A stretch of DNA of 8,943 nt from Candidatus Neomicrothrix sp. UBA814 (GTDB taxonomy: Bacteria; Actinomycetota; Acidimicrobiia; Acidimicrobiales; Poriferisodalaceae), in assembly GCA_002296525.1 (NCBI GenBank), contig DBIA01000001.1, positions 1-8,943 on the forward strand. Direction: 5' to 3'. Shown here piece by piece: positions 1-5,751 of the stretch. The notes under the pieces are model-generated. The model was not told the DNA's origin, ran no database searches, and worked only from the letters and a program-made list of their open reading frames with translations. The position numbers were made by a program, and so were the translations under genes. Numbering within the stretch: the stretch's first letter is position 1; the number at the start of each line of letters is the position of its first letter.

Positions 1-87
1 TGGCAGCGCTCTAATGCGCATAGCGAGTTACAGCGGTGGTTAGCCGGTGATCGCACACCTAATAATGAACTTCGGGTCACGAACTAA
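1..87 (+). CDS. C-terminal end of an unidentified protein (partial, 5' end outside window)
   Basis: The first reading frame is open from base 1 to a TAA at 85-87. It encodes 28 residues that begin WQRSNAHSELQRWLAG and finish LRVTN. The other two plus frames stop at 41-43 and 10-12. The base composition is like the genes further on and unlike the AT-rich spacer that begins right after the stop, which supports a real gene end. The fragment is charged and polar with no motif I recognise, so no function is assigned. It lies in the same direction as the NrtR-like regulator 78 bp downstream and could share a transcript with it or be regulated by it. That is inference from position alone. Confidence 0.55.
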   Translation, partial: WQRSNAHSELQRWLAGDRTPNNELRVTN

Positions 88-99
88 CCTTATTATTTA

Positions 100-122
100 T
101 TGGCTTAATAAAATTAAGTCAA
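100..122. promoter_or_regulatory. AT-rich 23-bp imperfect palindrome, candidate operator upstream of NrtR-like gene
   Basis: Two 10-bp arms, 100-109 (TTGGCTTAAT) and 113-122 (ATTAAGTCAA), are inverted repeats around the 3-bp centre AAA, with a single G/T mismatch. The site sits in a strongly AT-rich spacer (88-165), 43 bp before the ATG of the regulator gene. A -10-like TATACT at 132-137 lies just downstream. Winged-helix NrtR-type regulators bind palindromes of about this length near their targets, and autoregulation is common in regulators generally. A weak transcription terminator for the upstream gene is the alternative, but the stem is AT-rich and no clean T-run follows. Operator function is inferred. 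Confidence 0.35.
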
Positions 123-165
123 AGTTATTATTATACTTTTAATATTTAATGCTAGTTTTTCTGGT

Positions 166-897
166 ATGAACGAGCCCCACGACTCTCCCAAGCCCCAAGA
201 ACAAGGGTTTTCAATGGGAGTTGAGGTCACGTGCCACAGCGTTATTTTCTCAATTGTTGGCGAAGAACTCACTCTGTTGTTGAGGGAGCGAAATGAGGGG
301 CCCTTTCGTTTCCACTGGGAACTACCAGGCGTGACCCCCACTCACAGCGAAGATTTGGGATTTACGGCTTTGCGGGCAGTTGCTCCCCCGCTTCGATTAA
401 GCCCCGTTCCCCACATGCAGCAGCTCGGAGCGTATGGGGCCCCAAATCGAGACCCTCGCCATCAATCGGTCGCCGTTGTGTATTGGGGAGTAACCCGCTA
501 CGGCGACATACAAACTACGTCTTCAAACCTTCATCCAATTCCTATAGGTAGTTGGACTTCAGAGGAATTTCGGTTCGCTTTCGATCACCAACTGATAGCC
601 AATGACGCCTTAGCCGCTCTCCGCCAGGCAATGAACAACACTTCTGCAGCTACTCAACTGTGTGAGGCTCATTTCACAATGAGCGAACTACAGCACGTCT
701 ACGAAATTATTTTCGATACAAAGATTTCCGCCGGGAACTTCCACCGAAAAATTTCAAACACACCCGGTTTCATAATCCCTACAGATCAGCAAATCCAGGA
801 ACCAAACAAGAAGGGGCGCCCTGCCCAACACTTCCAATCAACCGAAATCGTGGCTATCTCGCCACCATTTCAATTCCAAGCAACACCACCTGAATAA
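166..897 (+). CDS. NrtR-type transcriptional regulator: catalytically dead Nudix domain plus winged helix
   Basis: The 243-aa product has an N-terminal Nudix fold (about 20-150) and a C-terminal winged-helix domain (about 165-235). The Nudix part shows LTLLLRER at 35-42 and WELPG at 51-55. Where an active enzyme carries the REUXEEXGU metal-binding box, this protein has LRAVAPPLRL (69-78), so the catalytic glutamates are absent. This is typical of NrtR-family regulators, which use the Nudix fold to sense ADP-ribose or a related nucleotide or sugar. The C-terminal stretch matches the family pattern: FTMSELQHVYE (170-180), NFHRKI (192-197) and GRPAQHF (217-223). NrtR itself represses NAD-biosynthesis genes, but the ligand and targets here cannot be read from the sequence. 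The ATG at 166 has no clear ribosome-binding site. An in-frame ATG at 214 (M17) lies closer to the usual family start and is a real alternative. A cytoplasmic DNA-binding protein is expected. Confidence 0.8.
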   Translation: MNEPHDSPKPQEQGFSMGVEVTCHSVIFSIVGEELTLLLRERNEGPFRFHWELPGVTPTHSEDLGFTALRAVAPPLRLSPVPHMQQLGAYGAPNRDPRHQSVAVVYWGVTRYGDIQTTSSNLHPIPIGSWTSEEFRFAFDHQLIANDALAALRQAMNNTSAATQLCEAHFTMSELQHVYEIIFDTKISAGNFHRKISNTPGFIIPTDQQIQEPNKKGRPAQHFQSTEIVAISPPFQFQATPPE

Positions 898-969
898 CCC
901 AACGACGCCCTGAAATACTTCGGCCACCTCAACAGCCCATGTACCTTCGATAGTCCAAGTCACAAAGGT

Positions 970-974
970 AGGAG
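970..974 (+). promoter_or_regulatory. Ribosome-binding site deciding the GTG start of the membrane-protein gene
   Basis: AGGAG at 970-974 is followed by a 6-nt spacer and GTG at 981. It supports this GTG over the internal ATG codons further downstream. Confidence 0.65.
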
Positions 975-980
975 ACATCG

Positions 981-1592
981 GTGGAACAGAAACTTCAACG
1001 CTACGGACCTCTAGGCGCAATCCTCGGAATCATCCTCGTACTCGTCTCGTTCGTCGTCCACGGCAAATGGGCATCGACCGAAGAAAGCGCACAAGAAATC
1101 GCAGACCTGTACGTTCAAAACCAAGATCGAGTGTTCATGGGTTCCTGGCTAGGAGTCCTTGGAGCGCTTTCAATGCTTGTGTTCGGAATGTGCATGTCCC
1201 AAAGAGTTCGCGACACCGGACAACAGCTGCTCGGCATGCTGGTCGCCGGCGCAACTCTCATCGCTGTTGCTGGTATGACAGTCGACTCGACCCTACGAGC
1301 GGCTTTATCGATTCAAGCCGACAATATGTCCCCTGAAGCAATGAAGACCATGCACGCGATATGGGATGCGTTTTTCTGGCCAATGCACGCCGGTATGGCA
1401 ACTCTCGTATTAGCTCTTGGGCTTGCAGCCTTGAGTAGTGGGCTACTACCTAAGTGGCTCGGTTGGATCGGTGTCGTCGCCTTCGTTATAGCCATGATCC
1501 CAGCACCAACAATGTTCGCGGGAATAATTCTTTCGTTGCTCTTTATGGTCATCACTTCACTGCTGACCTTCAAAAAGGTTGGGGCGAATTAA
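981..1592 (+). CDS. Six-helix integral membrane protein of unknown function
   Basis: The 203-aa protein is strongly hydrophobic. Likely membrane segments lie near residues 10-28, 52-72, 83-103, 129-152, 159-177 and 179-197. A polar loop at 29-51 (KWASTEESAQEIADLYVQNQD) separates helices 1 and 2, and a second polar stretch (about 104-128) separates helices 3 and 4. The layout resembles small hypothetical six-helix proteins such as the DUF4386 type, but I see no diagnostic motif and assign no activity. The start is GTG at 981, chosen because AGGAG at 970-974 sits 6 nt upstream. This is one of the few clear ribosome-binding sites in the window. The gene is 83 bp downstream of the regulator gene on the same strand, and that gap holds no other gene or obvious terminator, so co-transcription is possible. 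Its 3' end converges on the minus-strand tRNA-Arg. Confidence 0.7.
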   Translation: MEQKLQRYGPLGAILGIILVLVSFVVHGKWASTEESAQEIADLYVQNQDRVFMGSWLGVLGALSMLVFGMCMSQRVRDTGQQLLGMLVAGATLIAVAGMTVDSTLRAALSIQADNMSPEAMKTMHAIWDAFFWPMHAGMATLVLALGLAALSSGLLPKWLGWIGVVAFVIAMIPAPTMFAGIILSLLFMVITSLLTFKKVGAN

Positions 1593-1600
1593 ATAATTCG
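1585..1600. repeat. Perfect 7-bp inverted repeat across a stop codon
   Basis: CGAATTA (1585-1591), AA (1592-1593) and TAATTCG (1594-1600) form a perfect inverted repeat that overlaps the TAA stop (1590-1592) of the membrane-protein gene. The 2-nt centre is too tight for a full RNA hairpin and no T-run follows, so it is a poor intrinsic terminator. It could be a protein-binding site or chance. Confidence 0.4.
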
Positions 1601-1655
1601 AAGGCGCCTGCTCCAGCGAACAAATCAACAGCGGCGACCAAATGTGGGAATCTAG

Positions 1656-1729
1656 CGCGCCCCGAGGGATTCGAACCCCCGACCTTCTGGTCCGTAGCCA
1701 GACGCTCTATCCAACTGAGCTAGAGGCGC
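1656..1729 (-). tRNA. tRNA-Arg (anticodon ACG)
   Basis: The minus strand folds as a complete class I tRNA of 74 nt including the discriminator. The 5' acceptor strand GCGCCTC (complement of 1723-1729) pairs with GGGGCGC (complement of 1657-1663), with one G-T pair. The D-arm has TAGCTCAGTTGGATAGAGC. The anticodon stem TCTGG/CCAGA encloses the loop CTACGGA, giving anticodon ACG. The T-loop is TTCGAAT. The wobble A is expected to be deaminated to inosine, so that CGU, CGC and CGA are read. CCA is not encoded: CTA follows the discriminator G, so the CCA-adding enzyme must supply it. It lies 59 nt downstream of tRNA-Ser(GCT) on the same strand and is probably co-transcribed with it. Confidence 0.96.
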
Positions 1730-1736
1730 TAATTAG

Positions 1737-1757
1737 AGACCGCAGTGTACGCGGTCT
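1737..1757 (-). other. Hairpin in the spacer between two minus-strand tRNA genes
   Basis: AGACCGC (1737-1743) and GCGGTCT (1751-1757) are perfect 7-bp inverted repeats around a 7-nt loop. In the minus-strand transcript the stem is followed only by CTAATTA before tRNA-Arg, so the U-run is too short for a convincing intrinsic terminator. A processing structure between the tRNAs, or a leaky attenuator, is more plausible. Confidence 0.45.
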
Positions 1758-1764
1758 GAACCTG

Positions 1765-1781
1765 ATGTTGAAACTCAACAT
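1765..1781 (-). other. Second short hairpin just downstream of tRNA-Ser(GCT)
   Basis: ATGTTGA (1765-1771) and TCAACAT (1775-1781) are perfect 7-bp inverted repeats with a 3-nt loop. On the minus strand it begins 7 nt after the encoded CCA of tRNA-Ser(GCT). Read on the plus strand it is followed by TTTGGTT, so it could weakly terminate transcripts coming from the membrane-protein gene. The function is unproven. Confidence 0.45.
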
Positions 1782-1788
1782 TTGGTTG

Positions 1789-1880
1789 TGGCGGAGAGGG
1801 TGGGATTTGAACCCACGGACCGCGTGAGCAGTCACTTCCTTAGCAGGGAAGCACATTCGACCAGACTCTGTCACCTCTCC
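1789..1880 (-). tRNA. tRNA-Ser (anticodon GCT), CCA encoded
   Basis: This is a class II tRNA with the long variable arm expected for serine. The acceptor stem GGAGAGG (complement of 1874-1880) pairs perfectly with CCTCTCC (complement of 1793-1799). Discriminator G (1792) and an encoded CCA (complement of 1789-1791) follow. The anticodon stem CTTCC/GGAAG encloses CTGCTAA, so the anticodon is GCT, reading AGC and AGU. The variable arm TGACTGCTCACGCGGTC and the T-loop TTCAAAT are visible. It is the first gene of a minus-strand pair with tRNA-Arg(ACG). Confidence 0.96.
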
Positions 1881-1996
1881 AGGACGGTAAACCGCCACTT
1901 GCTCAACTTTGCATCTCGAAAGATACGCTGATGAACAGATTTATCCTAGGGCTTAGATGTGTGGATCGGCGATGTCAGACCGGTACCTTCTTGTCC
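1881..1996. promoter_or_regulatory. Divergent promoter region between two tRNA-Ser genes
   Basis: These 116 bp separate head-to-head tRNA-Ser genes and must hold promoters for both strands. On the plus strand a -10-like TACCTT at 1984-1989 lies 7 nt before the first base of tRNA-Ser(TGA), and TATCCT at 1942-1947 is a second candidate. On the minus strand TATCTT (complement of 1919-1924) could serve tRNA-Ser(GCT). No good -35 box accompanies any of them, so exact start sites are uncertain. No gene is seen here. Confidence 0.4.
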
Positions 1997-2088
1997 GGAG
2001 GGTTGTCCGAGTCTGGTTTAAGGAGCTGGTCTTGAAAACCAGTGTGGCTTCACGGTCACCGTGGGTTCGAATCCCACACCCTCCGCCA
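1997..2088 (+). tRNA. tRNA-Ser (anticodon TGA), CCA encoded
   Basis: This class II tRNA is 92 nt long including an encoded CCA (2086-2088). Acceptor strands GGAGGGT (1997-2003) and ACCCTCC (2078-2084) pair fully, with discriminator G at 2085. The anticodon stem CTGGT/ACCAG encloses CTTGAAA, giving anticodon TGA, which reads UCA and probably UCG/UCU by wobble. The long variable arm (TGTGGCTTCACGGTCACC region) and the T-loop TTCGAAT are clear. Its 3' end is only 4 nt from the pheA stop codon, which lies on the opposite strand. Confidence 0.97.
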
Positions 2089-2092
2089 TTTC

Positions 2093-3061
2093 TCACTGAC
2101 CAATTTGATTACGGAGTTCCTCAACCCAATTCGCGGCGTCTCGCCAATTGGCGTTGCTGTCTCTTCGCACTTGTTCACCTTGGTGTCCGGCGGCCGGGTA
2201 GGAGCCAAGGAATTTGATGTCGCCTTGTTTCATTTTCAGGTCACGTAAACAATCCGCGACGACTTCGTCACCAATATGGCCTTCGAAATCAAGTAGGAAG
2301 CAATAGTCGCCTAACACACGTCGTGTGGGGCGTGACTCAAGTCGGGATAGGTCAATATTTCTTGCGGCGAATTCGTTCAGGATCGCAAGCAGGCTTCCGG
2401 GTTCATTGGCTCGCTGGAACACAACGACACTGGTTTTGTCGTGACCGGTTGGGGCAGGTACGCCTTCGCGGGCCAGCAACAAGAACCTTGTTTGATTACC
2501 GGTATGGTCTTCAACCGCTTCCGCGACAGCCTCCAGCCCGTAAAGCTCAGCGGCGAGTGGGTTAGAGATCGTGGCAACACCTTCGAGGCGCTGATCACCG
2601 ACTTGGCGAGCTGCTTCTGCAGTTGAGGTCGCCGCTTGAATTTCAGCATCCGGGAGTTGTTCACGCAAAAAGTTTCGGCACTGCGCCACCGCAACAGGAA
2701 AAGACACAACGGTGTGAATATCTGTCAGTTGAGTTCCGGGGAGAGCCAGCAAATTCAACTGGACATCGAGTACGACTTCGCGTTGGATACGTACATCTAG
2801 ATCGAAGGCCAATGTGTCTTGGGTGACGTTCACTGCTCCTTCGATCGCGTTTTCGATTGGTACGAAACCTAAGTCGACATCGGCTGTAACTAACCCGTTC
2901 AACACGTCAGGTATGGAATCGAAGGGGTGTGTGTCTGCTGCTGCGAGGTCTGGTTGCCCTAAGAGGGCTTGTTCGGTGAAAGTGCCGTGGGGACCCATGA
3001 AACCAATCCGCGTCGCGGCTGGCACAAGTTCAATGTTCATGGTTGGCTGATTAGTACTCAC
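2093..3061 (-). CDS. pheA: Prephenate dehydratase (L-phenylalanine biosynthesis)
   Basis: The 322-aa cytoplasmic enzyme converts prephenate to phenylpyruvate, the penultimate step of phenylalanine synthesis. It is a stand-alone dehydratase without a chorismate mutase domain, as in actinobacteria generally. The catalytic domain (about 18-196) starts with IGFMGPHGTFTEQAL and carries VPIENAIEGAVN (68-79) and the family's TRF motif (NQTRF, 189-193). An ACT domain follows (about 209-287) with PGSLL (221-225) and ESRPTR (242-247), the motifs that bind phenylalanine for feedback inhibition. A polar tail of about 30 residues ends the protein. The start is GTG at 3061. An in-frame ATG at 3040 (M8) is possible. 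The first option is favoured by a -10-like TATCCT 8 nt upstream, which would give a leaderless mRNA. The gene is divergent from larB with only 34 bp between starts, and it meets tRNA-Ser(TGA) tail to tail. Confidence 0.96.
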   Translation of the reverse strand: MSTNQPTMNIELVPAATRIGFMGPHGTFTEQALLGQPDLAAADTHPFDSIPDVLNGLVTADVDLGFVPIENAIEGAVNVTQDTLAFDLDVRIQREVVLDVQLNLLALPGTQLTDIHTVVSFPVAVAQCRNFLREQLPDAEIQAATSTAEAARQVGDQRLEGVATISNPLAAELYGLEAVAEAVEDHTGNQTRFLLLAREGVPAPTGHDKTSVVVFQRANEPGSLLAILNEFAARNIDLSRLESRPTRRVLGDYCFLLDFEGHIGDEVVADCLRDLKMKQGDIKFLGSYPAAGHQGEQVRRDSNANWRDAANWVEELRNQIGQ

Positions 3062-3095
3062 TTCGTGGCAGGATACGCCTGAAGAACCAAAGATT
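3062..3095. promoter_or_regulatory. 34-bp divergent spacer, pheA / larB, with -10-like box for pheA
   Basis: On the minus strand TATCCT (complement of 3070-3075) ends 8 nt before the pheA GTG, which fits a leaderless promoter. No matching -35 box is clear at the usual distance. The larB ATG has no convincing ribosome-binding site in this spacer, and its promoter would have to overlap the start of pheA. Confidence 0.35.
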
Positions 3096-3845
3096 ATGAA
3101 CGAATTAGAGCTTCAAGAACTGCTTGAACAGGTAAAGGCCGGAAATATTGGGCCCGACGACGCATTGAATTCTTTGCGTCGCCTTCCTTTCGCGGACCTT
3201 GGGCACGCAAAAATTGACCATCATCGCTATCTCCGTACCGGCGCCCCAGAAGCTATTTATGGCCCAAACAAAACCCCTGAACAGTGCGTATCTATAGTCG
3301 GAGAACTCTTGGAGCACGGTTCGGGTCCAGTGTTGTTAAGCCGGGCGAGCAGCGAACAAATCACCGCTGTAACCGAAGCTCACCCGAACGGGACTGTTGT
3401 TGACGCAACAGTAATTTGGCGTTCCGCGGAGCCACGACCCGCCAACATCGTTGTCGCAGCAGCGGGCACAGCTGATCTTCCTGTCGCCGATGAAGCGTGC
3501 GCTGTCCTCCAGGCTCATGGCATCACTGCGACTCGCCTAACTGACATTGGTGTCGCCGGGTTACATCGACTGCTCGCAGTACTCGATGAGCTGTTAGAGG
3601 CCGAGGTGATCATCACTGTTGCAGGGATGGAGGGTGCGTTAGCTACTGCTATTGGCGGGTTGAGTTCCGCACCGGTAATAGCTGTCCCTACCAGTGTTGG
3701 GTACGGCGCTGGCCTTGAAGGAGTCACTGCCCTGTTAGCGATGCACGCATCATGTGCAGCGGGTATCACCGTGGTTGGAATCGATAACGGATTCGGGGCG
3801 GCGATGGCAGCAATGCGCATCCTGAACCACGGGAAACTGTCGTGA
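3096..3845 (+). CDS. larB: Nickel-pincer cofactor biosynthesis protein LarB
   Basis: The 249-aa protein has an N-terminal domain (about 1-85) and a C-terminal domain related to PurE/AIR carboxylase (about 95-249). LarB carboxylates the pyridinium ring of nicotinic acid adenine dinucleotide and cleaves its phosphoanhydride, the first step to the nickel-pincer nucleotide cofactor of lactate racemase LarA. Diagnostic stretches are AAGTADLPVADEA (122-134), VAGMEGAL (175-182), PVIAVPTSVGYGAG (193-206) and ITVVGIDNGFGAAMA (224-238). C220 in the HASC segment and E179 in GMEG fall where, from memory of the Lactiplantibacillus plantarum enzyme, the catalytic Cys and Glu lie, so the active site looks intact. 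The ATG at 3096 is used without an evident ribosome-binding site. The gene overlaps larC by 4 nt. Neither larE, needed for sulfur insertion, nor larA is in view. Confidence 0.94.
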   Translation: MNELELQELLEQVKAGNIGPDDALNSLRRLPFADLGHAKIDHHRYLRTGAPEAIYGPNKTPEQCVSIVGELLEHGSGPVLLSRASSEQITAVTEAHPNGTVVDATVIWRSAEPRPANIVVAAAGTADLPVADEACAVLQAHGITATRLTDIGVAGLHRLLAVLDELLEAEVIITVAGMEGALATAIGGLSSAPVIAVPTSVGYGAGLEGVTALLAMHASCAAGITVVGIDNGFGAAMAAMRILNHGKLS

Positions 3846-5014
3846 CTCGCAACGTTGCGTGGTTTCACCCGTTCTCGGGGATTGCCGGAGACATGACCAT
3901 GGGGGCGTTACTCGATGCCGGTGCAGACCTGAACTTCGTTGTAGCGACACTGAAACAACTCAATATCGATGGGTGGGCGCTGTCAGCAGAACGGGTGGAG
4001 AGAAAAGGAATTGATGCAACCCGCGCGATTGTGGATGCACCCGAACAACGTCATCATCGCCACTGGTCAGACATCCGCAAAATCCTTGAAAGCAGTTCAC
4101 TTCCCGATCGAGTGAAAACTCGAAGTCTCGCCGTGTTCGAGACACTCGCAATCGCCGAAGGAAAAGTGCACGGGATCCCGGCAGAAGATGTGCACTTTCA
4201 CGAAGTTGGGGCCCTCGACGCGATCGTCGACATCGTCGGATCATGTGCAGCGCTGGAATCGCTCGACATCGACGAAATAGCCAGCGGTCCGGTGGCAGTC
4301 GGGGTTGGCACCATCACAGCGGCGCACGGTGTGTTACCGAATCCTCCGCCAGCGGTAGTGAACCTATTGGAACAAATTCCCACTGTTGGTGTTGATGTGG
4401 ATTTAGAGCTCACCACTCCGACTGGCGCTGCGATCATCAAAGCACTCGCCACCGGCGTTGGGGCGATGCCGGACATGACTATCCGCTGCTCGGGTTATGG
4501 GGCCGGGAGCCGAGATTTATCTGACCGAGCGAACGTGACCCAAGTCATTATCGGCAGTCTGACACCCGCCGCGGCTCAGTCTTCTGATGAAACCGAAACT
4601 GTGATTGAACTATCTACCAATCTTGATGATGTGACCGGGGAGCAGTTAGGTCACGCCATCGGAGAACTAATGGCGGCCGGTGCACTTGACGCGTGGGTGA
4701 CACCGATTGTTATGAAGAAAAACCGTCCAGCGCATACCCTCTCTGTCCTGTCTCACCCAAACCAAGCCACTGAGCTAACCGGGTTGGTGATGTCGTTAAC
4801 TGGGACGTTGGGGGTGCGGTCCCGACAACTTGATCGCGTCACAGCGAAACGCACAACAGTCACAGTTTCGGTTGACGGTCATGATATTGGCGTGAAAATC
4901 AGTGACATTCGAATCAAAGCAGAATTCGATGACGTGGCAGCTGCCGCCACAGCACTGGGGTTACCAGTACAGGAGGTAGCTGCTCGCGCTGAAGCGCTCG
5001 CCGGAGATTTGTGA
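3842..5014 (+). CDS. larC: Nickel-pincer cofactor biosynthesis protein LarC (nickel insertion), single uninterrupted ORF
   Basis: The 390-aa protein inserts nickel, in a CTP-dependent reaction, into the sulfurated pyridinium mononucleotide made by LarB and LarE. Family motifs in order are FHPFSGIAGDMTMGALLDAG (8-27), HFHEVGALDAIVDIVG (118-133), LTTPTGAAIIKAL (190-202), STNLDDVTGEQLG (258-270), GALDAWVTPIVMKKNRP (280-296), and TGTLGVRSRQLDR (320-332). In L. plantarum the two halves are encoded as larC1 and larC2 and joined by programmed frameshifting. Here the join region (about 238-255) is read straight through in one frame, so no frameshift is needed. The GTG start at 3842 overlaps the larB TGA stop (GTGA), which implies translational coupling. 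The gene ends 6 bp from the convergent nitroreductase gene, with no terminator hairpin between them. Confidence 0.95.
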   Translation: MTRNVAWFHPFSGIAGDMTMGALLDAGADLNFVVATLKQLNIDGWALSAERVERKGIDATRAIVDAPEQRHHRHWSDIRKILESSSLPDRVKTRSLAVFETLAIAEGKVHGIPAEDVHFHEVGALDAIVDIVGSCAALESLDIDEIASGPVAVGVGTITAAHGVLPNPPPAVVNLLEQIPTVGVDVDLELTTPTGAAIIKALATGVGAMPDMTIRCSGYGAGSRDLSDRANVTQVIIGSLTPAAAQSSDETETVIELSTNLDDVTGEQLGHAIGELMAAGALDAWVTPIVMKKNRPAHTLSVLSHPNQATELTGLVMSLTGTLGVRSRQLDRVTAKRTTVTVSVDGHDIGVKISDIRIKAEFDDVAAAATALGLPVQEVAARAEALAGDL

Positions 5015-5020
5015 TTGCGG

Positions 5021-5749
5021 TTATTGTCTGATGCTGGGCTCTACGGGTGTGCCTTTTGGTGGTCCCGCTGAGGTGAACTCAGTTCCGTCAGGGTCTGTGG
5101 CCCAATCAGCTTCTTGTTCCCATTGATCTTCGTACACAATTTCTCGTAAGGGCCGACGGCGAACGGGTCCGTGACTTCCAGCGGGTTTACCTAGCGGGAT
5201 GGTCGCGTGGATAGCAACTTCGTCAGGTATGTCCAGCAGGTCACGCAATTCGTTTTCTACGTGCGTGTGCCAGCCGGTGATGACACCTCCGTATCCGAGG
5301 GCGCGTGCGGCAAGCATCAGGTTTTGGACCGCTGGGAACACTGACGATCCTTCGGCATAGTTTTCTGGCCGGTAACGAATCAGGCACGCCAGCACGACTA
5401 CGGGTGTTTCTTCGAAATGGTCAACGAAGTGTTGCATGGTGCGCGCCATTCGAGCTTTCGGCGAGTCTCCTGTTTCCCCTGAGCCTGCGTCATATCCATC
5501 ATTTGAACGCTTTTCGTTCCAACCTGCTCGGAATGACTCACCAAGCAGTGCCTTCGCTGCTTTTGCTTTCGGGCCATCGCGTAGAACCAAGAATCTAAAT
5601 TTTTGGCGGTTGGATCCCGATGGGGCTCGACCTGCGTGCCACAACATGGTGTTCAGATCTTCTTCAGGTATTGGTTCGGGCAAATACCGGCGAATCGCTC
5701 GGGTCGTAGCCAGCCCCTCAAGTAGCCCTATTTCTTCACGCTCGGCCAC
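5021..5749 (-). CDS. Nitroreductase-family FMN-dependent oxidoreductase
   Basis: The 242-aa protein shows the nitroreductase fold: TTRAIRRY (15-22) and RAPSGSNRQKF (41-51) for FMN phosphate binding, VFPAVQNLMLAARALGYGG (137-155) as the central helix, IPLGKPAG (184-191), and RRRPLREIV (197-205). Family members use NAD(P)H and FMN to reduce nitroaromatics, quinones or other acceptors, or act as dehalogenases or BluB-like enzymes. The substrate here cannot be told. A hydrophilic insertion at about 75-105, rich in G, S, D and K, and an acidic tail after 206 are extra to the core. The start is GTG at 5749, with GGAGG (complement of 5756-5760) 6 nt upstream. That site lies inside the last codons of clc, whose stop is 2 nt away, so the gene is probably translated with clc as its operon partner. 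Confidence 0.88.
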   Translation of the reverse strand: MAEREEIGLLEGLATTRAIRRYLPEPIPEEDLNTMLWHAGRAPSGSNRQKFRFLVLRDGPKAKAAKALLGESFRAGWNEKRSNDGYDAGSGETGDSPKARMARTMQHFVDHFEETPVVVLACLIRYRPENYAEGSSVFPAVQNLMLAARALGYGGVITGWHTHVENELRDLLDIPDEVAIHATIPLGKPAGSHGPVRRRPLREIVYEDQWEQEADWATDPDGTEFTSAGPPKGTPVEPSIRQ

Positions 5750-5751
5750 TC

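Noticed and set aside
88..165. The AT-rich spacer as an integration site or mobile-element edge
   Set aside because: There is no direct repeat, integrase, transposase or tRNA next to it. A promoter/operator region is a simpler explanation.
1454..1827. Plus-strand open frames across 1454-1827 that could encode small proteins
   Set aside because: They run through the minus-strand tRNA-Arg and tRNA-Ser genes. Peptides such as RPEGFEPPTFWSVA and RRGWDLNPRTA are well-known artefacts of translating tRNA sequence.
1957..2248. Two overlapping plus-strand open frames covering the tRNA-Ser(TGA) gene and the end of pheA
   Set aside because: They cover a perfect tRNA and the antisense of a conserved enzyme, and show no family resemblance.
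4560..4620. Programmed frameshift site in larC, as known from L. plantarum
   Set aside because: The LarC1/LarC2 join is continuous in one frame here with all motifs in register, so no frameshift is required.
5012..5023. Bidirectional terminator between larC and the nitroreductase gene
   Set aside because: The genes converge with only 6 bp between stop codons, and I see no GC-rich stem with T-runs on either side.
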